25,064 nucleotides of DNA, from assembly GCA_051453625.1 (NCBI GenBank), contig JBOZIK010000001.1:135450535-135475598 (forward strand), read 5' to 3'. A program made the position numbers and the translations under genes. How positions within the stretch are numbered: position 1 is the stretch's first letter; every line of letters starts with the position of its first letter. A model generated the notes under the pieces. That model saw only the letters and a program-made list of their open reading frames with translations. It did no database searches and was not told the DNA's origin. The DNA comes from Welwitschia mirabilis. Lineage: Eukaryota; Gnetophyta; Gnetopsida; Welwitschiales. Of this stretch, positions 10,822 through 19,030 are shown one piece after another.

Positions 10822-11600
10822 CTATACCATAATCAGTCCTTTTTTTTAACTATCGGTTGTATTTTGCTTTCTCTTTTCACTTAATTTTATTAATCTTACT
10901 TATGTAATAATAAAGAAAATTACTTTTATCCCTTAAACACTTAAAGTTTTTAACTAACAATAAGTTTTGGTTGGTAATGGATACAAGGCTCTATGCTATC
11001 TTTTAAAGCTTATTTTGTAGTCTTAACCATATAATTATAAAGTTCAAATCATACAGAGGATCATGTCTCTCTTAAGAAAAAATGTCCTAAATATTACAAG
11101 GTCTAGATTCCAATGTAAATCTTGGTAATCGAGGGAATATTGGGTAAAGTCTAGAGGCATATTGGAGGGATCTATTTGGATTTCATCACCAAGAAACACA
11201 TGTTTAATAAAATTTAAAATTTACTAAGGTATAATTACATTACCTACCTATATTGCATGGTACTCTCCCTTAAGGGGTTATATAGGTAAGGTAACTAGAA
11301 CTAGATAATGACTTAGAAGCCCCACTGATGTAATTTACATTTTATCTTTTAACTCCCTTTGGAGACAATGGTACCACCCTTAGAAAGGATGTGATCACTA
11401 CCTAGATTCAGAAATAGACTTTAAATTGATCAATTCTAGCATTTACATCATCTAATAATTAATTTATGCCTCTTGCATTAAATTTACCTTACTCACATTA
11501 AGAAATTTTAAACAAAGTATCTTTCTTTCTTTTGTTGTATGTAGGCTTGTGCTAGTTGGGGTGAGGGGTGGCTTTTATATGTCACACTTTGTGGATTGAA

Positions 11601-11900
11601 TAGATCACTCAATTTTTGGACTTAATTTCCTTTTGTTGTAATGATACCTCTCTGCCATAACATTTTGTCTCTTTGCATTAGTTGCATTATGACTTGGATA
11701 GATCACTTAACATTGTGAATGAAAGTAAGGTCCCTTTTCTTGTGACTATCTTATCTCTTCATTCTTTTTCCTTATATCTTTATTTAGGTTTGATAAGATT
11801 TATTTATGTGATTGATAGATCACTTTAGTCATGGATGTTAGCAAGATCTTTCTAATTCTTGACTTTATCTCATAGCTTATCAACTCTCGTTTGGTTTTCA
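11601..11900. repeat. Degenerate tandem repeat of about 100-117 bp
   Basis: TAGATCACT recurs at 11601, 11699 and 11816. In the second and third units it is followed at similar distance by related words (GTAAGGTCCCTTTTCTTGTGAC and GCAAGATCTTTCTAATTCTTGAC share most positions). Similar words occur singly near 10715 and 10800, so the array may once have been longer. It lies in the copia leader. Confidence 0.55.
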
Positions 11901-12846
11901 TCTATATTCCACCCTGGAATCCTCTTCAAAGGGTAAGTTTTAGTGTTTATTATATTCATTCACATGTATTCTCACCACTACAATCATGGCCAACTTCAGA
12001 GTCACTTTTCAATATGATCACTCATGGAAGGTTTAGCATGAGAATTTTATATCAACTATTCATTAGTATAATGAACTTTAATAAAACTACAGTGAATACC
12101 TAATATTGTTCTTTCACAAGGATAATTAAGGTAAAGCTTAACATAATCAACATAAGTTTATCAAACTTATAAAGATTAAAATAATAAAAATTAAAAGTTG
12201 AGACTGTGATAGACTCGATTAGTAAACTAGGGAAATGAATGAGCTCCTAAGTCTATCTTAAATGGTCTAATAGCATACCTTCACTCTAATGACATTCTAT
12301 GACTTCCTAAAACATAGCTTAAAATGTTAAATAGTGATGTCTTGGGTCATGATAACATAATCTTATTTATTACATGATTTCTGATAAACTCAATAGTTAC
12401 TCTAGTCCTTAATAGCCTTTCACAACTATGAAGAGTAAAGACTACTATACTCAAAATTTATTAAATAAAATTAACTATAACTAGTAACTATACTAAAAGA
12501 ACTCATTAAATTAATGAATTAACTTGATAATGTGGTTATACTTAAGCATTCAAAGTGTAAGGCTACTTACAACTAAAAATAAAAAATGAATAGCTACTCT
12601 TTTATTAAACTATAAAATTACATTACATTGAAAGAAGAAGATGAAGTTTATACAGACTCTTCAAACTAGCCTTTGAACAAGTTTACTCCCAAAGGAGGTT
12701 CTTAGAATGCCATGTTGATAGGAGATTCTCATGTTTTCTGAACAAAGATTTTTAAAAATAAAGGCACAAGGCCCTTTTATATGCAAATATAGGGTATTAA
12801 TAATTGAAATCCTTTGGCTTGTAGTGATAGGTGTGGTTACAATGTT

Positions 12847-13036
12847 TGTCATGTAGCTCTAGGTAGAGTTTTCATCTTCTTCTATTAGAGGAAAGCTTCA
12901 TTATGTAGTATTAATTAGGGTAGTTAAGATTCCTCATCATGTAGCATTAAGTGGATTCTTCATCCTATAATATTAGATGGAGTCTTTGTCCTATAACATT
13001 AGGTGGAGGTTGTCATGATGAGTCTAGCATGTGGCC
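12847..13036. repeat. Minisatellite, 26-bp period
   Basis: Related units start at 12847, 12873, 12899, 12935, 12961 and 12987 (spacings 26, 26, 36, 26, 26), with a poorer seventh at about 13011. The core in plus orientation is CATCMTRTARYATTAG followed by GTGGA-type sequence. One unit is 10 bp longer. The array runs into the gap at 13045, so its true length is unknown. Its core resembles, in the opposite orientation, that of the array at 16478. Confidence 0.75.
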
Positions 13037-13044
13037 TTTAGAGC

Positions 13045-13144
13045 NNNNNNNNNNNNNNNNNNNNNNNNNNNNNNNNNNNNNNNNNNNNNNNNNNNNNNNN
13101 NNNNNNNNNNNNNNNNNNNNNNNNNNNNNNNNNNNNNNNNNNNN
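13045..13144. other. Assembly gap, 100 N, with identical 46-bp flanks
   Basis: The 46 bases before the gap (12999-13044) are identical to the 46 bases after it (13145-13190). A round 100-N gap between identical ends points to two overlapping contigs that were not merged. It could also be a true minisatellite unit on each side of unresolved copies. Confidence 0.98.
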
Positions 13145-13499
13145 TTAGGTGGAGGTTGTCATGATGAGTCTAGCATGTGGCCTTTAGAGCTAAATTCCTC
13201 CATCAAGCAATGTTATTATCTCTCCATATCTCATTGCCATATTTCTTTCAACATCACTACTACATGGTACTATTCATCTCTATTTTATTTTACATTCTCC
13301 AAAATACTACTAAATTCCTAACCATGTCATGGACGCGTGACATAGAAAATAGCTAATGACATATTTTTATAATTAAATTAATTAGATTAATATCTTCACT
13401 ATGATAAATTGGTCAAATATACTTGGTCTAAATGTTAATTTTTAGATGTTACCATGAACCATGTGGATTTATAAGTATGTAAATAATTCTTAACATATG

Positions 13500-14218
13500 A
13501 TCATATACTTCTTAAAGATCAAGCTGAAAAAGCTTATTGGTAAGATATTAATGAAAATATAATAGAGATTTTATGGAAATCTATCATTTATTAATAAAAC
13601 AAATTTGGTTAATCAGATTAAAACAAGCTCCATCAACTTCTATACTTTGAGGGATACATTCTACTCTAGAAATGATCTGGAGCTCCTTAATCTTATAATT
13701 TAGACGAAAAGTTTACATCATGATAAAGGAACAATGAGACAATTAATTGTGTAAATGCAAGACATCAATGAAAAGATAACAGAGATTGATTCATAAAACA
13801 AGTTTGCATTTATTATGTTAATTTGATCCACTATTGTTTAAAAGAATCCTCTTTGCACAGTTATATTATATTACTATATAGTAGTAAGAAATTGAATAAT
13901 ATGAATTTTGATTTACTTAGTAAAGATCTCACTTTTACTAAAGCTCAATTTAACTTCATAAGACCTTCTTTCTATGATGTTGCATGCAAAGTTTCTTATT
14001 CTTATGGTCTTTCTCATTAAAATAAATAGTCTGTTAGCAAATCCTATATACAAAAGGAATCACATCATGATAAAGGTAAGGTATTATAGAAACAACAAAA
14101 CAGGAAGTCTAATCAAACTCAGTAAAACAAGAAGTAAGTTTCAAATATTGTCACTCTTAAGAAGAACAAATATTAATGCTCATAATGTAGAAGACAAGAT
14201 CATACCATGAACTTCTGT
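13500..14218 (+). pseudogene. gag: Copia Gag C-terminal remnant with CCHC zinc knuckle
   Basis: The clearest landmark is at 14177-14218, which reads C-x2-C-x4-H-x4-C (tail residues CRRQDHTMNFC) with one stop inside the x2 spacer. This is the nucleic-acid-binding knuckle of retroviral Gag. Upstream, 13823-14020 is open and includes LNNMNFDLLSKDLTFTKAQF; the basic Gln/Asn/Lys-rich sequence between 14040 and 14170 is typical of the segment before a knuckle. The knuckle is in the same frame as the protease and GAG-pre-integrase motifs downstream. The Gag N terminus is not recognisable. Several stops, mainly TAA/TAG, disable it. Confidence 0.72.
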
Positions 14219-14700
14219 CAGATTTCTTAGAACAAGATAAGGTTGATACCTAAGGTAAATATAGTAACTAAAGAATCTAATTTCTCTAATAATTTTAAAA
14301 AGTTTGAATTCAATGTAGTCTTTGAAAACTTTAACTTTATTGATATGAGTGAGCACATATCTCATAACGAGAAGTGAATTCTTGATATAGGTCTAACTCA
14401 TCACATGAATTATTAATGTGATTATTTTAATCACTTCAATGAAGCACAGAGTTATGTTTATTTTATAGATAGAACTCCAATTCATATGCAAGACTATGAT
14501 TTGATTATCCTTAACTTGATATCACTCTCTTCATAGACTATTTCTCATATGTTATATGTTTATTCTTTAAGATTACATCTTTTATTACTTTTCACTCTGG
14601 TACAAGAAGATCACTTCATTTATATGATGGAGTACTCCATGGATATTTATGATAGTAATCAGCAACTAGTCATGAAAGGCTACATGAATAAAAAGCTTGA
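14219..14700 (+). pseudogene. pol: Copia aspartic protease remnant
   Basis: DIGLTHHM begins at 14384, in frame with the knuckle, and corresponds to the copia protease active site D-S-G-A-T-x-H-M; the Ser and Ala are changed to Ile and Leu. Downstream, FNEAQSYVYFIDRTPIH and then ISHMLYVYSL (14500-14570) match the family blocks around the flap and the ISxVLYVPxL motif. The protease would cut the polyprotein into Gag, protease, integrase and RT. In-frame stops (for example at 14374) and the altered active site make it inactive. Confidence 0.8.
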
Positions 14701-15787
14701 TCATCTTTATGGTTATGTTAGAATGTAAGAGATTATCTACATAGTATCACAAGATGATATATCTTTCTCACTACTATAGCATGCTTGACTAGAACATCCT
14801 ATTCCTTGTATGATGAATGCAATGCATGAGAATGATCATTATCTTCTTTCATTCATTCCATAATATTTTCCTCAGGTGAAGTATGTATTATGGGCAAATA
14901 AACTCAATAGTGATTTGCACTAAGTGGCATACCAATCGAAATCTTTTACTTGTTCACAGTGATGTATGTAGACCTATGCTAGTTCTTACTCTTCACAGAC
15001 TTTATTACTTTATCTCTTTTATTAATGACTTTTCCTAAATGGATAGGGTATATTTCATTAAATCTAAACCACATACCTTGAATTTTTTAAAAAAATTTAA
15101 AACTAAAGTGAAAAATTAAGTTAATTATTAAATGAAAATTTTTCACTCAAATAATAATTGTGAGTACACATCTACTGAGTTTAGGAACTTTTTCACTTTT
15201 AAAGGAATTTGACATTTAAATATCTACCCTAGGACACCCTAAAAAAATGGAATTTTTGAGTAATTTAGTTACATTATCATAGATATGGCACATTTCATGA
15301 TGTATTTTAGAGATTATAAGACTTATCTTTAGGATGAACCAATGAACACAATAGTACATCTTAATAATCGTATTGGTTGAAAGACTAAAAGAGGAGTATC
15401 TTTAACTAAAACATGGTATGGGCATAAGCTATAGAGTTAAACCATTTTTGTATTTTTAGTTGCAAGTGCTATATCCATAACCCAAGAAAACATTGTGATA
15501 ACTTTAGACATGCTCACATGGACATCTTTGTGGAATATCCAAGTAACTAGAAGGGTTATCAAGTGTATCTCTTACAACATTGTAAGACCATTGTTTCTCA
15601 TGAAATTATCTTTGAAAAAGACTTCAAATAATGATTTTTAGCTTAATTCCTTAAAGCTTTAGTCTACCTCTACCCTAGTAACCATATTAAATGCTCAATG
15701 TCCTATAGTTAAGGAAGGAGATATGGCCTCAAGTAATGCTTTAGTTTCTTTTATTAGTATGTCTACTTTACAACCTATAGGAATTAA
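14701..15787 (+). pseudogene. pol: Copia GAG-pre-integrase and integrase remnant
   Basis: The GAG-pre-integrase motif LWHxRLGHP is seen at 14774-14800 as LL-stop-HA-stop-LEHP: Trp TGG has become TAG and Arg CGA has become TGA. The integrase core follows: SNNNCEYTSTEFRNFF at 15147-15194 corresponds to the RSDNGGEYxSxEF block, with the catalytic Asp changed to Asn, and YPRTP-stop-KNGIFE at 15225-15260 corresponds to the YTPQQNGVxER block containing the catalytic Glu region. Near the C-terminal end, DIFVEYPSN-stop-KGYQVY (about 15519-15568) and TIVSHEIIFEKDF (15588-15626) match the GYxxxxKGYRxY and SRDVxFxE motifs. Integrase joins element DNA to the target. At least one frameshift separates the first and second halves. 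Confidence 0.87.
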
Positions 15788-15887
15788 NNNNNNNNNNNNN
15801 NNNNNNNNNNNNNNNNNNNNNNNNNNNNNNNNNNNNNNNNNNNNNNNNNNNNNNNNNNNNNNNNNNNNNNNNNNNNNNNNNNNNNNN
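15788..15887. other. Assembly gap, 100 N, with near-identical 60-bp flanks
   Basis: Bases 15728-15787 and 15888-15947 agree at all but two positions. This looks like one 60-bp stretch present at both contig ends and not merged, perhaps from two haplotypes. Removing one copy plus the Ns keeps the copia coding text continuous. Confidence 0.98.
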
Positions 15888-16405
15888 CTCAAGTAATGCC
15901 TTAGTTTCTTTTATTAGTATGTCTACTTTACAACCTATAGGAATTGAGAAATTTGGTGCTATTAGCATGCTTAATCATGGTTCTAGTATCAATTTAGTAA
16001 GTTCTCTAATTGAAGAAGCTAATACTACCCAAATATCACATCTACATAGTTGCTAAGATGTTTATGATGATGAGAAGGATAAAACTAAAACTAGATATGA
16101 CACACATACAACTTATGATGATGATGATGATGACAAGATTTAGTTAACCTTTGATACTAAACCAACTTCTTTGAAAGACATCATTCTACATAATCAATGG
16201 ATCTAAGTCATAAATAAAGAATATTATGTGCTTGTAGAAAATGGTACATTGAAGTTTATCCATAAAAATAAGGAACTTATATAGTATGAAGTTATTACAC
16301 TAGTTTACCATCTGAGAATAGAACTAACAAGTGATACTTAAATAAAGATACCTAATCAAGAAAATTTCTAGTACCTCCAATCTAAAATTAGATTGATAAA
16401 AAGTT
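15888..16405 (+). pseudogene. pol: Copia linker, RT start and RNase H tail with internal deletion
   Basis: The integrase-RT linker includes an Asp run from a (GAT)n repeat near 16113-16131. The start of the RT domain (RVT_2) is recognisable at about 16176-16260: NQWI-stop-VINKEYYVLVENGTL matches the W..AMxxEhxxLxxNxTW block. Only about 45 bases later the text resembles the C-terminal end of copia RNase H (YHLRIELTSDT, then YLQSKIRLIKS, at 16306-16405). The RT palm with YVDD and most of RNase H, normally more than 1.3 kb, is missing, so an internal deletion is inferred near 16262-16305. The RNase H tail match is weaker than the RT-start match. Confidence 0.65.
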
Positions 16406-16477
16406 AGTTTCAACTCATTTTTTTGTACATTATGACTTCATTTGACTGTTGTGCCTTTGTTGTAAGTCACTCTCAAT

Positions 16478-16614
16478 CTTAGTACTACATGATGTGTAGT
16501 ACAATTTTGATCTAGTACTATAAGATGTGTACTACATTTTTTGGCCTAGCATTATGGGATATGTAATGCACATATTAGTCCTATTTGCTACAGGATGTAT
16601 AGTAGTAAATTAGT
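16478..16614. repeat. Minisatellite, 34-35-bp period, four units
   Basis: Units start at 16478, 16512, 16546 and 16581 (spacings 34, 34, 35). The core is CTWGTACTAYAWGATG followed by a GTRYAGTA-type word. It lies between the end of pol and the 3' LTR. Its core CTTAGTACTACATGATG matches CTTAATGCTACATGATG (complement of 12935-12951) at 15 of 17 positions. Confidence 0.8.
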
Positions 16615-16741
16615 TTCTTCTTTAATGAATTGCTTTGCTTAAGTGAGAATCCCTTTAAGGAGGTTTTATTACAGCTTACATTCCCAAGGTTTTCCTTTAG
16701 GTACTTTGGTTTTCCCTTGGAAGAGAGTGTATTCTCATGTT

Positions 16742-16752
16742 GAGTGGGAAAT
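16742..16752 (+). promoter_or_regulatory. Copia polypurine tract
   Basis: GAGTGGGAAAT directly precedes the 3' LTR and matches the common plant copia form AAGTGGGAGAT followed by TG. It primes plus-strand DNA synthesis. Its position independently fixes the LTR start at 16753. Confidence 0.85.
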
Positions 16753-16943
16753 TGCTAAGATATATATGCACACCATGGTCATATGCCTAGGGAAATGTGA
16801 AAACCCTTGTAAAACCTTAATGGTGTGCTTGCCTTTAAAAGCAATCTCTTCATCGTAATAAAAAATAGAGAATGTTTTAGAGAAATAAAAGTTTGATTTT
16901 GGAAAAAATCTTGTTCATGATTCTTGCTCTTCTTTTTTTAATA
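16753..16943 (+). repeat. 3' LTR of the copia element (191 bp)
   Basis: Begins TGCTAAGA and aligns with 8787-8975 to its end. The terminal CA seen in the 5' LTR has become TA here. CTTTC follows directly. The divergence from the 5' LTR, mainly transitions, indicates an old insertion. Confidence 0.9.
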
Positions 16944-16948
16944 CTTTC
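16944..16948. repeat. Target-site duplication CTTTC (right copy)
   Basis: Identical to 8782-8786 and adjacent to the 3' LTR. The sequence beyond it continues the gypsy element interrupted at 8786. Confidence 0.88.
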
Positions 16949-17420
16949 TTCCCAAGAAGTGTACCAGTGTCTTAAGTTTTAGAGCCCCCTTTATATCTAA
17001 CAACATCTTAAATCTCTCTTCGTTATTATTAGTTATAATTCAAGTATTTATCTTCTTATTATTTAGGCAATTAGTATCATATTTCTATGACCTACTTATA
17101 ATATATGACAAGCATTCATAAGAATAAGACCAAAAGAAACTTGATTATGAAAGTTACTAATTTTGAAGTTTATTAAATACTATTCTATAAGTATAACATG
17201 GTGCCATTTTTATGATCACAAAAGTTAATATAATGTTAAATGCAATATTGTTTCAAGGTTCAACTTTTCCACCATCTTGCTAGAAACTAAGTTGTTTATG
17301 CTTTCATCATAAATTATAACCTTTTGTATCTTGTCTTTGTACTTACACCTATTTTAAAGTTTTTTCCTATTATGTTGATTCCTTTCTAGATTTTTCATCT
17401 TGCATGAGTTTTTTTTTTAA
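16949..17420 (-). pseudogene. pol: Ty3/gypsy protease remnant
   Basis: On the minus strand KVIIYDESINNLVSSKM, then VEKLNLETILHLTLY (about 17215-17315), matches the plant gypsy protease block that normally reads DSGSxxNxVSxxxVxxLxL; the active-site Ser-Gly is lost (DES). Further on, GLILMNACHIL (about 17085-17125) matches the second block, normally MDACHxLLGRPW, and is followed by a stop. The protease matures the Gag-Pol polyprotein. The sequence reads in frame to the copia insertion point, and continues in the same frame at 8786 when the copia and one CTTTC are removed. Confidence 0.8.
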
Positions 17421-18500
17421 ATAATCATGTTTTCTCCTTTTTCACCAACAATATTCTCTAGTTCTTTCTTTTTAAACTAGCCACTTATCTCATTATGCTC
17501 AAACATGACAATTGTTTGCAGAGCCTCTTTTCTTAGTGGACATTCATAATACTTGCATCCTAGCATATGGAATTTATAATAGATTCCTAAGGAATTATTT
17601 CCTTTACCTATTCCTTTGTAGATACCTCTTCTACCTTTGATGTTATTTTTGTCTTAATCTATATTTTCTCCTTAATATCAACCCTTTCTTTGTGGTTTAT
17701 TTTATTTGAATCTCTCTCTTTTGAAGTTATTCTTTCATTATAATTCTATTCTACTTGTAGGGCTAATTGTTTTCTTCCTTCATGATTATAAGAGTCATAA
17801 TGGCAATTTTACTTTGAAAAATAAATTGTAAACCACTAGTATATCTAATTACCTCTTCTATGCTAAAATAAAAATGTTTTTCTTGAATGGAAAGCATGGA
17901 AAATTTCTTTGTGTAATTCGTTATAGACTTTTCGTTTTATAAGAGTATTGAAATCTTCTTTATCATCTCTACCTTATGTAAAAGTATGTGAAATTATCTT
18001 AGAAACTTTTCTTCATGTAGTTAGAAGAGGTTAAAAGGCCTTCATCCTATCGACCCTTTTAAATATGCTCTTATGAATTTGCTACAGCTTCTTCTAACTG
18101 ATTTGAAGAAATATTTGTCTTATTTTTTTTAGTAATGTCCTCCACTTTGTAAATTACAACTATATTACTTAGATCTAGTCTAAAAGCTTCCTTACTTCAA
18201 AGCCTTCTTCAAATGGTATCATTCTAACTAGGCCCTTCTATTCTATCTTCATTAGAACTTTCATTAAGAGATTCTTCTCTTTATCTACACTTAGATCTTC
18301 ATGTGTAACATCCTCCTTTGGTGGATTCTTCACCTTAGATTATTTTATTTATGCTTCGTCTTTAAGAATAGATCTATATACTTAGGTGTTTACTTAAGCT
18401 CAATGTTATCACTAATGCCTTCATCATCCTCTAGATATCTCCCATCATTAATTATTACCTGACAAGGTGCTTCTAGAAATGGGTAATTATTGGTTTTTTA
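17421..18500 (-). pseudogene. gag: Ty3/gypsy Gag remnant
   Basis: On the minus strand YTKKFSMLSIQEKHFYFSIE, then IRYTSGLQFIFQSKIAI (about 17800-17930), matches the retrotransposon Gag core, which usually reads YxxEFxxLxxR...E....RFxxGLxxxIxxxI. Downstream, 17540-17573 reads F-x4-C-x4-C-P (HMLG, KYYE), which keeps the C-x4-H-x4-C spacing of a zinc knuckle in which the second Cys and the His are changed. The N-terminal part (18200-18500) is acidic and charged but not diagnostic. Multiple stops and frameshifts. Gag forms the particle that packages element RNA. Confidence 0.77.
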
Positions 18501-18557
18501 GGTAGAATTATTTATGAAACTAAAGATAACAAACAAGTACACATAAGCCCAAAACTC

Positions 18558-18569
18558 ACTTTGATACTA
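18558..18569 (-). promoter_or_regulatory. Decayed tRNA-iMet primer-binding site of the gypsy element
   Basis: The minus strand reads TAGTATCAAAGT, identical to the decayed PBS at 5550-5561 and derived from TGGTATCAGAGC by G-to-A and C-to-T type changes. It lies just upstream of Gag and two bases from the LTR edge inferred at 18572. Confidence 0.68.
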
Positions 18570-18571
18570 TA

Positions 18572-19030
18572 TAATGTATAATTAACACAACAAAAACCAT
18601 AAGATCACTTTTAGGATTATGTGTTCAATGTGGAATAGGAAAAGAAGAAGAAATACATAGTAAAATTAAAGTACTACATGTAATAAAAGAATCACTTTAT
18701 ATTAATGATATATAAATTACAAGCTTACAATATGAAATCAGCTTTTGCAAGATCACCTTAATAGTGGCCTTTAAATGTGCCACTCTAACATCTATCACTT
18801 TAATCACTTTGATGTCTCTTATGCCTATCTCTCCTTTATTTATTAGGCTTTAAGAGGAATCCTAATCATGAAGAATTCCCTAATTCAACCTCTTACGTGT
18901 TTTACCATAAATTACTTCTAAACATAACATATTTCTTATGCATATATTCCTTTAAACATGGCATGTTCATTACACATAGAATCTTTCTACATGTGCTAAA
19001 TTAAATAGCTACTTATTTTAACATGGAAAC
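18572..19030 (-). repeat. 5' LTR of the gypsy element (right edge uncertain)
   Basis: The left edge is set by the PBS; the first bases (TAATGTATAATT) have lost the usual TG. It is non-coding AT-rich sequence. A 15-base word GCTACTTATTTTAAC near 19007 also occurs at 5618-5632 in the copia LTR. The right edge could not be fixed; 19030 is an estimate. Confidence 0.5.

Larger units (their letters stand above)
8990..12530 (+). other. Long non-coding leader of the copia element
   Basis: About 3.5 kb between the PBS and the nested LTR-like block has no domain I recognise. It is T-rich at 9060-9450, pyrimidine-rich at 9440-10260 (including repeated TACTATTGCTA words at about 9497 and 9548), holds a 48-bp periodic repeat at 10315-10506, a T run at about 10650-10671, a hairpin at 10781-10821 and a degenerate repeat at 11601-11900. 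A weak ATG-led stretch at 11986 (MANFRVTFQYDHSWKV, then a stop) could be the start of Gag, but this is not secure. The usual distance from PBS to Gag is under about 1 kb, so extra DNA has probably inserted here. Confidence 0.5.
12535..13343 (-). repeat. Probable nested LTR in minus orientation
   Basis: On the minus strand the order resembles an LTR: a repeat-rich U3 (13190-12847), a TATA box (GCATATAAAAGGG, complement of 12772-12784), about 170 bp of possible R region, then an AATAAAAG polyadenylation signal (complement of about 12599-12606) and an AT-rich U5. It lies between the copia leader and the first recognisable Gag and is opposite to the copia strand. A solo LTR is the simplest reading. 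No matching second copy, PBS or target duplication was found, so the edges are estimates. A palindrome at 13324-13343 may mark the U3 end. Confidence 0.45.
8787..16943 (+). mobile_element. Full-length, dead Ty1/copia retrotransposon
   Basis: The element is bounded by LTRs at 8787-8975 and 16753-16943, both beginning TGCTAAG, and flanked by a 5-bp target duplication CTTTC (8782-8786 and 16944-16948). The PBS is at 8978, a short purine tract at 16742-16752. Internal order is Gag zinc knuckle, protease, GAG-pre-integrase, integrase, then RT, which is the copia order (integrase before RT). It has many stops and frameshifts, and most of RT and RNase H is deleted. It sits inside a gypsy element of opposite orientation. 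Two 100-N gaps lie inside it. The 5' LTR ends ACA; the 3' LTR end has decayed to ATA. Confidence 0.93.
6600..19030 (-). mobile_element. Ty3/gypsy element, minus strand, split by a nested copia
   Basis: Gene order on the minus strand is LTR (about 18572-19030), PBS (18558-18569), Gag (about 17450-18500), protease (about 17000-17350), then a break occupied by the copia element 8787-16943, then RT and RNase H (8786 to about 6600). Protease before RT-RNase H, and the RT and RNase H sequence itself, identify Ty3/gypsy. Integrase and the 3' LTR are not seen; the left end may have been cut by the copia LTR that starts at 5564. Both outer limits are approximate. Confidence 0.82.

Noticed and set aside
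11986-12033. ATG-led stretch MANFRVTFQYDHSWKV as the copia Gag start.
   Set aside because: Only 16 codons before a stop, a weak resemblance to Gag N termini, and 1.5 kb from the next Gag-like text.
12847-13036. CRISPR array, because of regular repeats.
   Set aside because: Units are degenerate and contiguous without unique spacers, no cas genes are present, and the context is a plant genome. It is a minisatellite.
13324-13343. Palindrome ATGTCA/TGACAT, and the similar one at 6372-6390, as LTR termini.
   Set aside because: No paired copy, PBS or target duplication was found at either place; kept only as short inverted repeats.
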